IMG/VR virus record: IMGVR_UViG_3300020470_002954
Location: 1 to 22,856 of that record
Source of the DNA: a virus
DNA: 22,856 nt
Direction: 5' to 3' (one strand)
Under the pieces are notes generated by a model. It was not told where the DNA came from, made no database searches, and saw only the letters and a list, made by a program, of their open reading frames with translations. Made by a program: the position numbers and the translations under genes. Of this stretch, positions 12,001-15,032 are shown piece by piece; position 1 is the first letter of the stretch; each line of letters opens with the position of its first letter.

Positions 12001-13341
12001 GGTGGAGCAAGTATAAATTTTGTAAGACCTTTGGATAAAGAAGATAAGGTCGCAATATTCTTCTATAAAGGAACGGATCTTGAAGATGCTGTAGTCTCAA
12101 CAGGAATGACTGTGGTTGTTGAATCGGGTGATAGAGTTCAAATATCAGGTGTTGCAACTGGTTTTGATAATTCTGGTACCATAGGTGTTTCACAACAAGA
12201 CGAAAGAATTGTCAAGTATTTAAATACTTCAACCAGTTTAGAAACAAATATCTATACTGGAGATGGTGTAGATGAGGACGTATTCAGACCAATAAATCTT
12301 CTAAAACAGAAACAAGATCGGATAATTGATAGTACATTAGTAACAAAGAAAAGAGTTAGTTTAGAACCAATAATTCTTCCATCTGCAAAAATAATTGGTG
12401 ATTTTACTGCTAGTGATACTAGTTTTTATGTTGATAATGCAGAATTATTTGATTATGAACAACCAGATCAACAATTTAGTGGAATAATTGTTTCGGGTAA
12501 AGAAAATCCATCTATACCAACTGCAACTGCTACTATCAATACTACAGAAACTACAGTAACATCAATTTCAGTTACTGGAGGTTCTGGATATACTTCAGTT
12601 CCATCTGTTTCTATTTCGGCACCTCCAGAAATTGGTGTTGGTATTGGAACTACTGCAACTGCAACTGCAACCATATCTAATGGTACTGTAGACAACATTA
12701 CAGTAACTGAAGTAGGACTTGGATATACAATCGCACCTAAAGTCTCAATTGAACCACCAAGTTCGATTGAAGAGCATTTAGCATCACCTGGAGGTGGTAT
12801 TACAGTTCAATCATCTGCGGGAATACTTACTGGAATAGGGACAACTACTGTTGGTTCATCATTAGGAATCAAATTTATTGGTATGTCAACAGCAGGATCA
12901 GGAGTAGCTGCATTTGCCCCATTAAGTGTTGGAAATCCACTTTACATTTATGGAACTCAAGTTGGAACTGGAGTAACATCTATGGATGTTACGGGAGCTG
13001 ATAGTGTTGGTATTGGAACTAGTTTTGCAGATAATGTATATTCTGTTGCAGAATTTACTACATCTGGAAGTCAACCAAATATAGTTGGTATTATTACATG
13101 TGTGATAAAATCAGATACTAATGTAGTTGGACTTGCATCAACTTCAACAACCTTAAGTCCTGTTGGATATTATTCTGTTGGTAAGTTGAGTAATTTTACT
13201 AGAAGCTCTTCACCAATTTCTATTGGAGTCACTGGATTAACAATTGATAGTGGATTAACAACATTCCCAACATTACAAAGAAGAGGTGGTCCAGGAGATG
13301 ACACTTGGAAGCAAACTGGTGGATTAAAAACACCAGAATAA
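1..13341 (+). CDS. Giant modular baseplate/tail structural protein with YHYH-like domain (5' partial)
   Basis: The frame is open from base 1 to the TAA at 13339-13341, giving 4446 visible residues; the true start lies upstream. Residues below are codons counted from base 1. I see: a phage-conserved helical block near 130-215 containing AREARSLYESKGTN-like sequence (here REARSLYESKGTNESFRI); a YHYH-like domain near 1200-1345; a block near 1895-2050 found, as I recall it, in marine T4-like virion proteins; a DYYQNLSYSVQSSITW block near 2401-2440; four tandem units near 3361-3815; and a C-terminal block near 3925-4160 with WQFGEFDYIDS and NGVIQQP. Between these lie many Gly/Ser/Thr/Asn-rich beta-type repeats. 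It directly precedes gp8, the place of T4 gene 7 (gp7, 1032 residues), so a wedge or peripheral baseplate role is inferred from position. No signal peptide or membrane segment is seen. No frameshift is visible. It could instead act as a fibre or adhesin arm. Confidence 0.93.
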   Translation, partial: QLPNYILDESPLTSDFLKQYYISQEYQGGPIDLADNLDQYLRLDNLTPDVVVDSTTLSEKISSTDTTITVSNTKGFPNTYGLLKIDNEIITYTEKTSTTFTGCERGFSGITTYHQDLNEEDLVFSTSNAAEHDKDANIQNLSSLFLKEFYKKTKKTFTPGLENIDFNSEVDAGNFIREARSLYESKGTNESFRILFNVLYNESPNILNLEDNLIKPSTARYVKRRIAIGQLISGNPLKLKGESVFKSNLNTDINISVSEVEPFTRVGVGTYYKFGLFIDNSGSNEISNSFDIIPNTKVIGNVSSGSSIITVDSTIGFSTSGVLISGDNKINYTNKTLNQFLGVTSITSNIETMDDIRSDEYYYGYENGDINKEVRLRFTGVLSEFDQDRTLSVDEGDIIGVKHIGDKIKNNNKNYKEIFANSWIYNSSSTTKLEYLSDGAASANLMSPVDRSNLKFGDRVEFVDSTTKNIVYPTPGKAFPYVSQKLQNGQKGIDLNELDQFEVTKDDNFSLRRKLKTANSSSTPIEFGNDKVTSDVQNVYFGDNYAYVASNSLPSYSPDGTFPYNEQINVNIRSSTLNLSDDPNGLDPDSIVDNDPVKALYSTISFSEPHLFENGDKIYYEPTNAPLVGIETGIYFIKTINDKDIQLYGSRSSIISNQYIPIGKPASDDGKHKFTLYSQKSGEIAPQKLFKKFPLSSNINNGESTSTITGGTGMLINGVEINNYKSSDKLYYGPLDRVLVVNGGNNFDVINPPNITISKSSGTTALVQPILSGKIDKIFISNQDYDIESVVSIGISGGNGTGYNLEPVLKMRSREVSFNSEATTFGGGINTSPNTGDTGKITFLSEHNFVTGQLIRYESSNGSLAGIGVGNDTLSNFGNYYARKMNATTIKVYNTYEDSIFGTTGINTIHFNGTGFGIQKFTSDPKLTLDDIRILDGGKNYTNRKLLVKPTGISTYTDTIIFKDHGFNSGELISYSAVDGNSAKIEGLETTNDVQYYVLKTDDDKFRLCNAGVGGTNRTNYENKNIQFLGSTGTGYQQFSYPEIKGFVKILSTTGQESDIPITPSVKGSIIDVYVYEGGTGYGSTIANNEINPTITVKTGVEAVLTPYFNNGSVLSVDVEYGGKDYYSLPDLQVIDPTGSGIGAELKPIIQNLKLTGVEISNPGIGYSSSSTISVKTAGQNLKLIPQIRSLTINNKVKFGGDSDYYQLVETNNKLKYTAYAYNSTLFDDDGSKSSGIIGWAYDGNPIYGPYGLGDPSQSPSDTTELARELKSGYVLDTANIIDRPSINDFEEGYFIEDYKFDNSGDLDKFNGRFEKNKEFPNGVYAYHATINKFPYFIGNEYRSLPIDENFSVFDQSTFDFNTSGVLRNTLPYKVSDKFADNDFIIETDEIQQQEIEIQSVSSGSITGYDVLDSGYDYKVNETLTFDESGTEGDSLSVKVESIKGKDISVIETTVDTHNNALLLWNEDSIECIIEPNHTLNNNDNVIISGLSSDLSNINGSYKIGVTTFSSTAISTIFSSPSSGFTTEIYVSGIPESISIGSSILVGSETLKILNIFDNVLRIERDSTNYASEYPAGIGVTYLTNSFKINKETNYFNSSRKRSIYFNPTKSVGIGTTPGTNYQVSFDFAGNSVTRNIPVRQLYIENHPFKTNQKVSLTIPSGNISISTNKIAPPFNIPTSLYVVNKGVNTIGIKTGIGTASDGYAYEDVYFRSLTNADTDKYLLQSDDDVQVTSKVQRIKSVVSISTEKIGQFGSFNSGYHELSDGDDIILKVSPNINSGIGSDTNIEVKRDLSTGNLLINPITFNTGNVNINDNSITLGSKGFNLKTGDKVLYSGSAAGLSTGNYYVYKVEDKKIKLCKTYFEATKEIPNVIDITSVGEPNQSISLINPPIKNTNNTNLVFDHSDSSMNGYDFKVYYDQEFKNLFVGTGNTSSFNVSTTSNTTTLTYSDDLPRKLYYNIEKSGFISTSDTDVVDYSEILSIDSVYNGKYSVSGVGKTNFNVFLNEIPERTTYQANECDVIEYTTKSKSAKGPIDKINIISGGSGYKNLPTFVGVVSTSIGKDASIVLKSDTMGDVSKVRFINSGFEYSSDKTLEPIAYVSPIVELKDSNSVGIVSVISGGENYLSAPKINIINSSTKKEINSGLLEAELLDTSIFAVNVVEKPYGLPEKTVTLKTTNNTNGITISRVDSPGTSSGPSNPSEFLVTLVTPTINFGIPPFKVGDEVFIEGIEKYGTDGTGCNSTDLGYEFLKVTEIIGSSLNPNPFKFRVSAVGLSTGVGIAVTIPTKFTSVVHKSDYPTFSVVQSTENFDIGETLVVNDVITNIKITQNNLTSIKVSGTNVDDLSIDDDIVGNTSGNRGKIKKITGNDGRYKIDFSYVKDIGWFDEIGKLNDDTQVTPNNDYYQNLSYSVQSSITWDKLQTQVNNILHTSGLKNFADTGITSTTNIGVGSSSVTTIIRDYVSENRVDEIRGLDLVRDIDVAGNVARLVEFKNLRLSDYISCISNDVFVIDNINSQFSNLEDTETYYTDIMEVPADGRYTNLLVRISDNNRITGISTQIQLSELVLMNSYAYSANNQNTLLEKYRVFNSDVDGYVSIEEDQLGSFKIEKNDNNINVLRFYPRDKFDTDYDLKILTGKFTTVNSGVSTIKVGSINKSVFIQTVPTGNTDLIVEVGIDSISSLFANSQIIDVSTGEMNFVESYITQDGQHSFISEAYNDTNPVATSDNKIGILTSTLSGNVLSLKYENNTSSNVIIKSSVVGFGSTGFITPEGHTGVGTYRFKSIDEPDGYERSLIYQGISTNGVGKTTIVDINSNLFDSVKSIVEVSVGSSKAVHEVLSVHDTNNIFVQPAKFISGVVSPIGNTGLGTFGGEYEGGNLVVSFYPDDEVGMTTVSILNECFYTGVDALNIPQTLFYGNVYNEKLGYKYYNGISADRINRRDFKLNTNSIPIFAKSFNPNSSTLDADTGTFDIDNHFFRTGEELVYTPKSTIIGIGSTPVMYHDTSSGITSTLPSTVFGIKKTDNSFQIATTRANANAGTAITFTGFGEGNAHTLSMKDPNERALITIDDIVQYPITPTPISHTLKYNHDVHVGLANTIFSLSGIATIHVEDILKIGNEYMRVNDVGTGTSSIGPITPGIGTFPLVAVERGSVGTAKSNHENGDQVNKFKGGFNIVDSTIYFTNAPRGNPNRSLTESGLEFPTSEFTGRVYLRNNYATNDIYDDVSDQFNGITTSFTLTVGGANTIGIGTTGGNGILFINGIFQTPTTDNNPKNNFKIIETGSGATGVTSVIFSGITSTNGELIISDDDVNRNGIPRGGIPVSYGSTTGSGYAPLVGAVVRPVLDGDGTITGIVGVPTAGSPLAVDNAQYDNTSGILTVTTFEEHQLVNGGVSVDEVKLMRLEFSCPSGTGITTTFFPSGVYGDRFSVISVGATNEFTVNVGTSTIPHTYVGSGTAFPYYGDLKLGSGYNGLNPINVSVIDDGYNHRFVSADSNSITKTTWDGTAITPTNATYHPSSGIVTFTVASHGLATDDLVGIKTESLTFKCSKDNYASDHKYPRPPFPHTFDSADANAVNSSLQPTDAAYNPLTGDMVLTFASPHNISNGPNVTIANNSIKFKCSRDGFTTIHSYPRSTDPASGSSLTVSNASANGGKSLTVNVGKSNTGDHVAGILTAVTKVNDDIFSVFVGSSVGKDATITATPKTYNTHVFDSANSSLTDAILIDDWTGSTVRTPSNATYAPDTGNLVLSIGSHSFTTSNTVGIKTSSLAFKCNQDDYNSIHKYPRTTDPVNGVQTAITAVDQSGGTITVNVGKSNVNTGGALDFTIVGGGKSYTNPVISVSPPSYSNLDVIGVSRLGEGSTTDTGSGLRLTAVVGASQTSGIGSGFFEISDFEITRTGYGFKSGDVFEPIGLVTDRKLYEPLEKATMQIQNVYFDDFAMWQFGEFDYIDSIENYQDGQRTRFPLYYNGNRISVDADPEFDSDLNNVMLVVINGVIQQPKEAYNFIGGASINFVRPLDKEDKVAIFFYKGTDLEDAVVSTGMTVVVESGDRVQISGVATGFDNSGTIGVSQQDERIVKYLNTSTSLETNIYTGDGVDEDVFRPINLLKQKQDRIIDSTLVTKKRVSLEPIILPSAKIIGDFTASDTSFYVDNAELFDYEQPDQQFSGIIVSGKENPSIPTATATINTTETTVTSISVTGGSGYTSVPSVSISAPPEIGVGIGTTATATATISNGTVDNITVTEVGLGYTIAPKVSIEPPSSIEEHLASPGGGITVQSSAGILTGIGTTTVGSSLGIKFIGMSTAGSGVAAFAPLSVGNPLYIYGTQVGTGVTSMDVTGADSVGIGTSFADNVYSVAEFTTSGSQPNIVGIITCVIKSDTNVVGLASTSTTLSPVGYYSVGKLSNFTRSSSPISIGVTGLTIDSGLTTFPTLQRRGGPGDDTWKQTGGLKTPE
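172..350 (+). repeat. T-GF / NEIITYT module, copy 1 in the giant protein
   Basis: Codons about 58-116 read as a short beta module: a TTITVSNTKGF segment, then LLKIDNEIITYTEK, then a FTGCERGFSG ending. The same plan recurs at 889-1035, more loosely at 4600-4790 and 9223-9500 of this gene, and at 21385-21645 of the downstream DUF4815-like gene. The role is unknown; the layout suggests a small beta domain reused on the virion surface. Confidence 0.65.
889..1035 (+). repeat. T-GF / NEIITYT module, copy 2 in the giant protein
   Basis: The order VSSGSSIITVDSTIGF, a short link, then INYTNKTLNQFLG matches copy 1 position by position: SIITV with TTITV, TIGF with TKGF, INYTNKT with ITYTEKT, and QFLG with TFTG. 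It is shorter because it lacks the ERGFSG tail. It lies about 180 codons after the phage-conserved helical block. Confidence 0.6.
1816..3123 (+). repeat. Three H-x-F-x-x-G beta modules interleaved with GG-x-Y modules
   Basis: Three units share the plan 'H, F, (T/N/S)G, (K/Q/E)LI-YES..., G..., YY-V/A-K..., I-L/V'. Unit 1 is near 1828-1960 (PHLFENGDKIYYEP), unit 2 near 2533-2700 (EHNFVTGQLIRYESS), and unit 3 near 2890-3060 (DHGFNSGELISYSAVDG, then QYYVLKTDDDKFRLC). GG-x-Y segments lie between them, near 2218-2350, 2377-2450 and 2806-2870. Related units occur at 5458-5680 and 8911-9170. These look like repeated beta-sandwich or Ig-like decorations; the fold is inferred. Confidence 0.6.
3220..3585 (+). 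repeat. Tandem GG-x-GY modules in the giant protein
   Basis: Three consecutive turns of the same module begin with YEGGTGYGST, VEYGGKDYYSLPDL and ISNPGIGYSSSS. Each is followed by a short beta strand, a Gly-rich ga(e/v)-(a/l) segment and a hydrophobic V/I-x-V strand. The periodicity is about 43-46 codons. The same module occurs near 6109-6410, 11455-11640 and 12550-12770 of this gene, at 14098-14290 in gp8, and at 20820-21060 in the DUF4815-like gene. Confidence 0.7.
3598..4035 (+). other. YHYH-like domain within the giant protein
   Basis: Codons about 1200-1345 include GWAYDGNPIYGPYG (codons 1239-1252), which matches the G-x-AYDG-x-PIYGP signature of YHYH-domain proteins. About 75 codons later comes NGVYAYHATINKFPYFIG, with the key His at codon 1328. 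This corresponds to the YHYH-x-T ... YPY-x-G end of the family, but the first His is Ala here (YAYH). YHYH domains (Pfam YHYH family) occur in secreted proteins of uncharacterised function. I recall them as embedded in large structural proteins of marine T4-like phages, which fits this context. The assignment rests on motifs only. Confidence 0.75.
5458..5680 (+). repeat. H-F-tG type beta module, copy 4
   Basis: The segment SKGFNLKTGDKVLYSGSAAG is followed by LSTGNYYVYKVEDKKIKLCK, the same order of elements as units at 1828-1960, 2533-2700 and 2890-3060. The YYV-K-x-dd-K-x-(R/K)LC core is closest to unit 3 (YYVLKTDDDKFRLC), suggesting those two are the nearest relatives. Confidence 0.55.
6109..6410 (+). 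repeat. GG-x-GY modules, second cluster in the giant protein
   Basis: Successive units start with ISGGSGYKNLPTF, INSGFEYSSDKTL and ISGGENYLSAPKINI, spaced about 40-45 codons apart, with V-K-V/I-SV strands between. The cluster follows directly on the conserved block at about 5690-6100, which contains YYDQEFKNLF, LYYNIEKSG and a conserved-looking ANECDVIEYTTKS. Confidence 0.65.
7198..7335 (+). other. DYYQNLSYSVQSSI block (phage virion-protein signature)
   Basis: Codons about 2400-2445 read NNDYYQNLSYSVQSSITW, then a short stretch ending ILHTSGLKNFADTG. From memory, large tail and baseplate proteins of T4-like phages carry a block of the form YYQ-(n)-SY-(v)-S ... W ... V ... (v)H..G...F. It is preceded by KDIGWFDEIGKLN and lies centrally in the protein, so it is useful as an anchor for homology. 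Its function is unknown. Confidence 0.55.
8911..9210 (+). repeat. H-F-tG module copy 5 with TTRANANAG and NERALITIDDIVQ
   Basis: DNHFFRTGEELVYTPKS begins a diverged copy of the H-F-tG module. It is followed by VFGIKKTDNSFQIATTRANA, FTGFGEGNAHTL, and NERALITIDDIVQYPI. I recognise the TTRxNAxAG ... GNAH ... ALITIDxIVQ string from structural proteins of marine T4-like phages. The T-GF / IGNEY module at 9223-9500 follows. Confidence 0.55.
9667..9880 (+). repeat. Surface module with NG-x-x-QTP signature, copy 1
   Basis: DQFNGITTSFTLTVGG, then GILFINGIFQTP, then NNFKIIETGSG and VIFSG follow the plan 'fdG-x-TsFtL ... l-x-iNGv-x-Q-P ... Y/F-x-i ... I-F-x' seen in many phage tail-fibre and baseplate proteins. 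A second copy lies near 11851-12085 with NGVIQQPKEAYNFIGG. Confidence 0.65.
10081..11445 (+). repeat. Four diverged tandem units of about 75-88 residues
   Basis: Units lie at about 10081-10338, 10507-10725, 10726-10987 and 11182-11445. The consensus order is '(N/D)A-x-Y-x-p-x-(S/T)G-x-(l/v)-(v)-(l/f)-t, SH..., v-x-I, l-x-F-(K/S)-C, D-x-y, H-x-YPR-x-tDP, TVNVG-x-S'. Each unit keeps one Cys (LEFSC, LTFKC, IKFKC, LAFKC). Units 3 and 4 share a 22-base identical DNA stretch (10952-10973 and 11405-11426), so part of the array may be recent. The tract between units 3 and 4 carries an FSVFVGSS segment. Confidence 0.8.
11851..12345 (+). other. Conserved C-terminal block of the giant protein
   Basis: WQFGEFDYIDS (just upstream, near 11803) introduces this block. 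It continues with QDGQRTRFPLYYNG, VINGVIQQPKEAYNF, VAIFFYKGTD and then RPINLLKQKQDRIIDSTL. It lacks the low-complexity character of the rest and looks like a discrete globular domain, with the NG-x-Q-P module at its core. As recalled, this string is shared by large virion proteins of marine T4-like phages; it may be the part that contacts the rest of the baseplate. Confidence 0.55.
12550..12775 (+). repeat. Paired GG-x-GY modules near the C-terminus
   Basis: ISVTGGSGYTSVPSVSISAP and ITVTEVGLGYTIAPKVSIEP are two clear turns of the module, about 43 codons apart, separated by a Thr/Ala strand (TATATATIS). The DNA under that strand holds three in-frame copies of ACTGCA (12652-12669). This is the cleanest pair in the window and serves as the reference for the consensus GG-x-GY-(t)-x-(x)-P-x-V-x-I. 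Confidence 0.75.
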
Positions 13342-13385
13342 TGATTATTTTAATATGTTGTATAAATATCTAAAAAACTATTAAG
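13342..13385 (+). promoter_or_regulatory. T4-type late promoter upstream of gp8
   Basis: The only sizeable gap in the window (44 bases) contains TATAAATA at 13361-13368, identical to the T4 late promoter -10 consensus recognised by the gp55-type late sigma factor with its sliding-clamp activation. By T4 geometry, transcription would begin about 13374, leaving a leader of roughly 12 bases before the gp8 ATG. I found no other perfect copy on the + strand. There is no Shine-Dalgarno-like sequence in the leader (ACTATTAAG precedes the ATG). No hairpin terminator for the upstream gene is seen. Confidence 0.78.
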
Positions 13386-15026
13386 ATGCCAGCGGTAGTA
13401 ACAGATCAATTTAGAATAGCGAATGCTAGTAATTTTATAGATTCTATATCAAATACTAGTAATTCTTACTATGTATTCTTAGGATTAGCAAATCCAACAA
13501 CTGGAAATAGATTAGCAGAAGGTTCGGAAGGTGTAGGTATTGGGAGAACTAGTACTTGGAATAATGGTACTGAGTTAAGTGTTCCAACTCCAACAGATAA
13601 TTTTCAATATCTATCTCTTTATAATGAGACTTCTCTTTTTGGTAAGAAAATAACCTCAGCCAATGTTAAAAGGGTAATTACGAAATATCAGTGGAAAGCT
13701 AATACTAGGTATGATATGTATCGTCATGATTATGATATTTCAAAAAATCCTGCACCAAATGGGAAAAGTGGGTTGTATAGTACAAATTATTATGTAATCA
13801 ATTCTGATTATAGGGTTTATGTTTGTATTGATAATGGATCTAGTGGAAGTTTACCTAAAGGAAAAAGATCTTTAGATGAACCAACATTTACTGATTTAGA
13901 ACCAACTGCAGCAGGAACAAGTGGTGATGGATATGTTTGGAAATATCTTTATACAGTTAATCCTAGTGATATTATAAAATTTGATTCTACAAAATATATT
14001 GTTTTACCAAATGATTGGTCAACCTCAACCGATCCTCAAATAGAAACTGTTAGAGATGCTGGTAATTCTGATTTATATAAGAATCAAATTAAAAAAGTTT
14101 ATATTGAAGATGCTGGATCTGGATATGCAGATACACCAACATCAGATGGTCTTACTGTAAATATATTAGGTGATGGTGAAGGTGGTAAAGCAATAGTAAA
14201 AGTTGTTGATGGTAGTATAAGTAGTGTTGATGTTATTTCTGGAGGTTTTGGATATACTTATGGAATACTTGATTTAAGTTCATTAAACAAAGCTGCTATA
14301 GGTAGTGAATCAGGAACTTTTAGTTATGCAAAATTAATACCAATTATTCCACCTTCTAAGGGACATGGATATGATCTTTATAAAGAATTAGGTGCAGATA
14401 AAGTTTTAGTTTATAGTAGATTTGATGATTCCACTAAGGATTTTCCTACAGACACTCATTTTGCACAAGTTGGTATTCTAAAAAATCCCAATAAATATAA
14501 TTCTACAGATATTTGTACATTAGGTGAATATTCATCATTAAGTTCGATGATGTTAACTTCAGCTGCGGATATTCCAACATCTTCTGCACTTATTGGTGCT
14601 CCAATAACACAAACACAAGCTAATGGTGATGTTGCTAAAGGTTATGTTGCATCATATGATGCAGAAACAAAAGTCCTAAAATATTGGCAAGATAGATCAT
14701 TATATTTTCCAAATTATAATGATCAATTAGATAATACAAGTGTAAATACAATTGCAAAATTTGTTCCCTTTGTATCTGATAGTAGTAAAAATGTTGTATG
14801 TGCAAGAACTGGAGCTACATTTGATGTAGTTATTGATACATCCATGAATGGTATAACAAAAGTAGTTGGTGATAAATTGGTAAATTTGGGGGTAGAATTT
14901 ACAAATGGACTTGCAAATTCTGAGATAAATAAAAAGACGGGTGATATAATTTATATCGACAACCGCAAAGAGGTTGAACGTGATTTAAGGCAAAAAGAAG
15001 ACGTTAAAATTATTCTGGAATTCTAA
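13386..15026 (+). CDS. gp8: Baseplate wedge protein gp8
   Basis: This 546-residue protein is the T4 gp8 homologue, a dimeric component of the baseplate wedge that binds gp7, gp10 and gp6 in T4. The shared elements I recognise are: VTDQFRIANASNFIDSI (residues 5-21, like T4 VTSKFRTEKMLNFYNSI); KYQWKANTRYDMY (100-112); DGYVWKYLY followed by YIVLP (181-208); THFAQVGILKNP (357-368, like FRQISIIMNP); and TGDIIYIDNRKEVERD with KIILEF at the end (518-546, like SGEMIYMENRPP...). T4 gp8 has 334 residues. The extra length lies mainly in a GG-x-GY insertion at about 236-300 and a second insertion at about 371-512. The ATG at 13386 is chosen because homology begins at residue 5 and the late promoter sits just upstream. 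A six-base gap separates it from the next gene, implying co-transcription. Confidence 0.95.
   Translation: MPAVVTDQFRIANASNFIDSISNTSNSYYVFLGLANPTTGNRLAEGSEGVGIGRTSTWNNGTELSVPTPTDNFQYLSLYNETSLFGKKITSANVKRVITKYQWKANTRYDMYRHDYDISKNPAPNGKSGLYSTNYYVINSDYRVYVCIDNGSSGSLPKGKRSLDEPTFTDLEPTAAGTSGDGYVWKYLYTVNPSDIIKFDSTKYIVLPNDWSTSTDPQIETVRDAGNSDLYKNQIKKVYIEDAGSGYADTPTSDGLTVNILGDGEGGKAIVKVVDGSISSVDVISGGFGYTYGILDLSSLNKAAIGSESGTFSYAKLIPIIPPSKGHGYDLYKELGADKVLVYSRFDDSTKDFPTDTHFAQVGILKNPNKYNSTDICTLGEYSSLSSMMLTSAADIPTSSALIGAPITQTQANGDVAKGYVASYDAETKVLKYWQDRSLYFPNYNDQLDNTSVNTIAKFVPFVSDSSKNVVCARTGATFDVVIDTSMNGITKVVGDKLVNLGVEFTNGLANSEINKKTGDIIYIDNRKEVERDLRQKEDVKIILEF
14098..14290 (+). repeat. GG-x-GY module pair inserted in gp8
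   Basis: Residues about 238-300 of gp8 read VYIEDAGSGYADTP, a Gly-rich GEGGKAIVKV strand, then VDVISGGFGYTYG. This is the same paired module as at 12550-12775 in the giant gene. It lies between YIVLP and GHGYDLYKELG, where T4 gp8 has no such repeat as I recall its sequence, so it is read as an insertion. Confidence 0.7.
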
Positions 15027-15032
15027 AAAACA

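Noticed and set aside
12652-12669. Three ACTGCA hexamers as a phase-variation tract
   Set aside because: The unit is six bases and in frame, so slippage would only change Thr-Ala count; three copies is too few to suggest a switch.
13342-13385. Rho-independent terminator after the giant gene
   Set aside because: No inverted repeat followed by a T run is visible; the gap is occupied by the late promoter motif.
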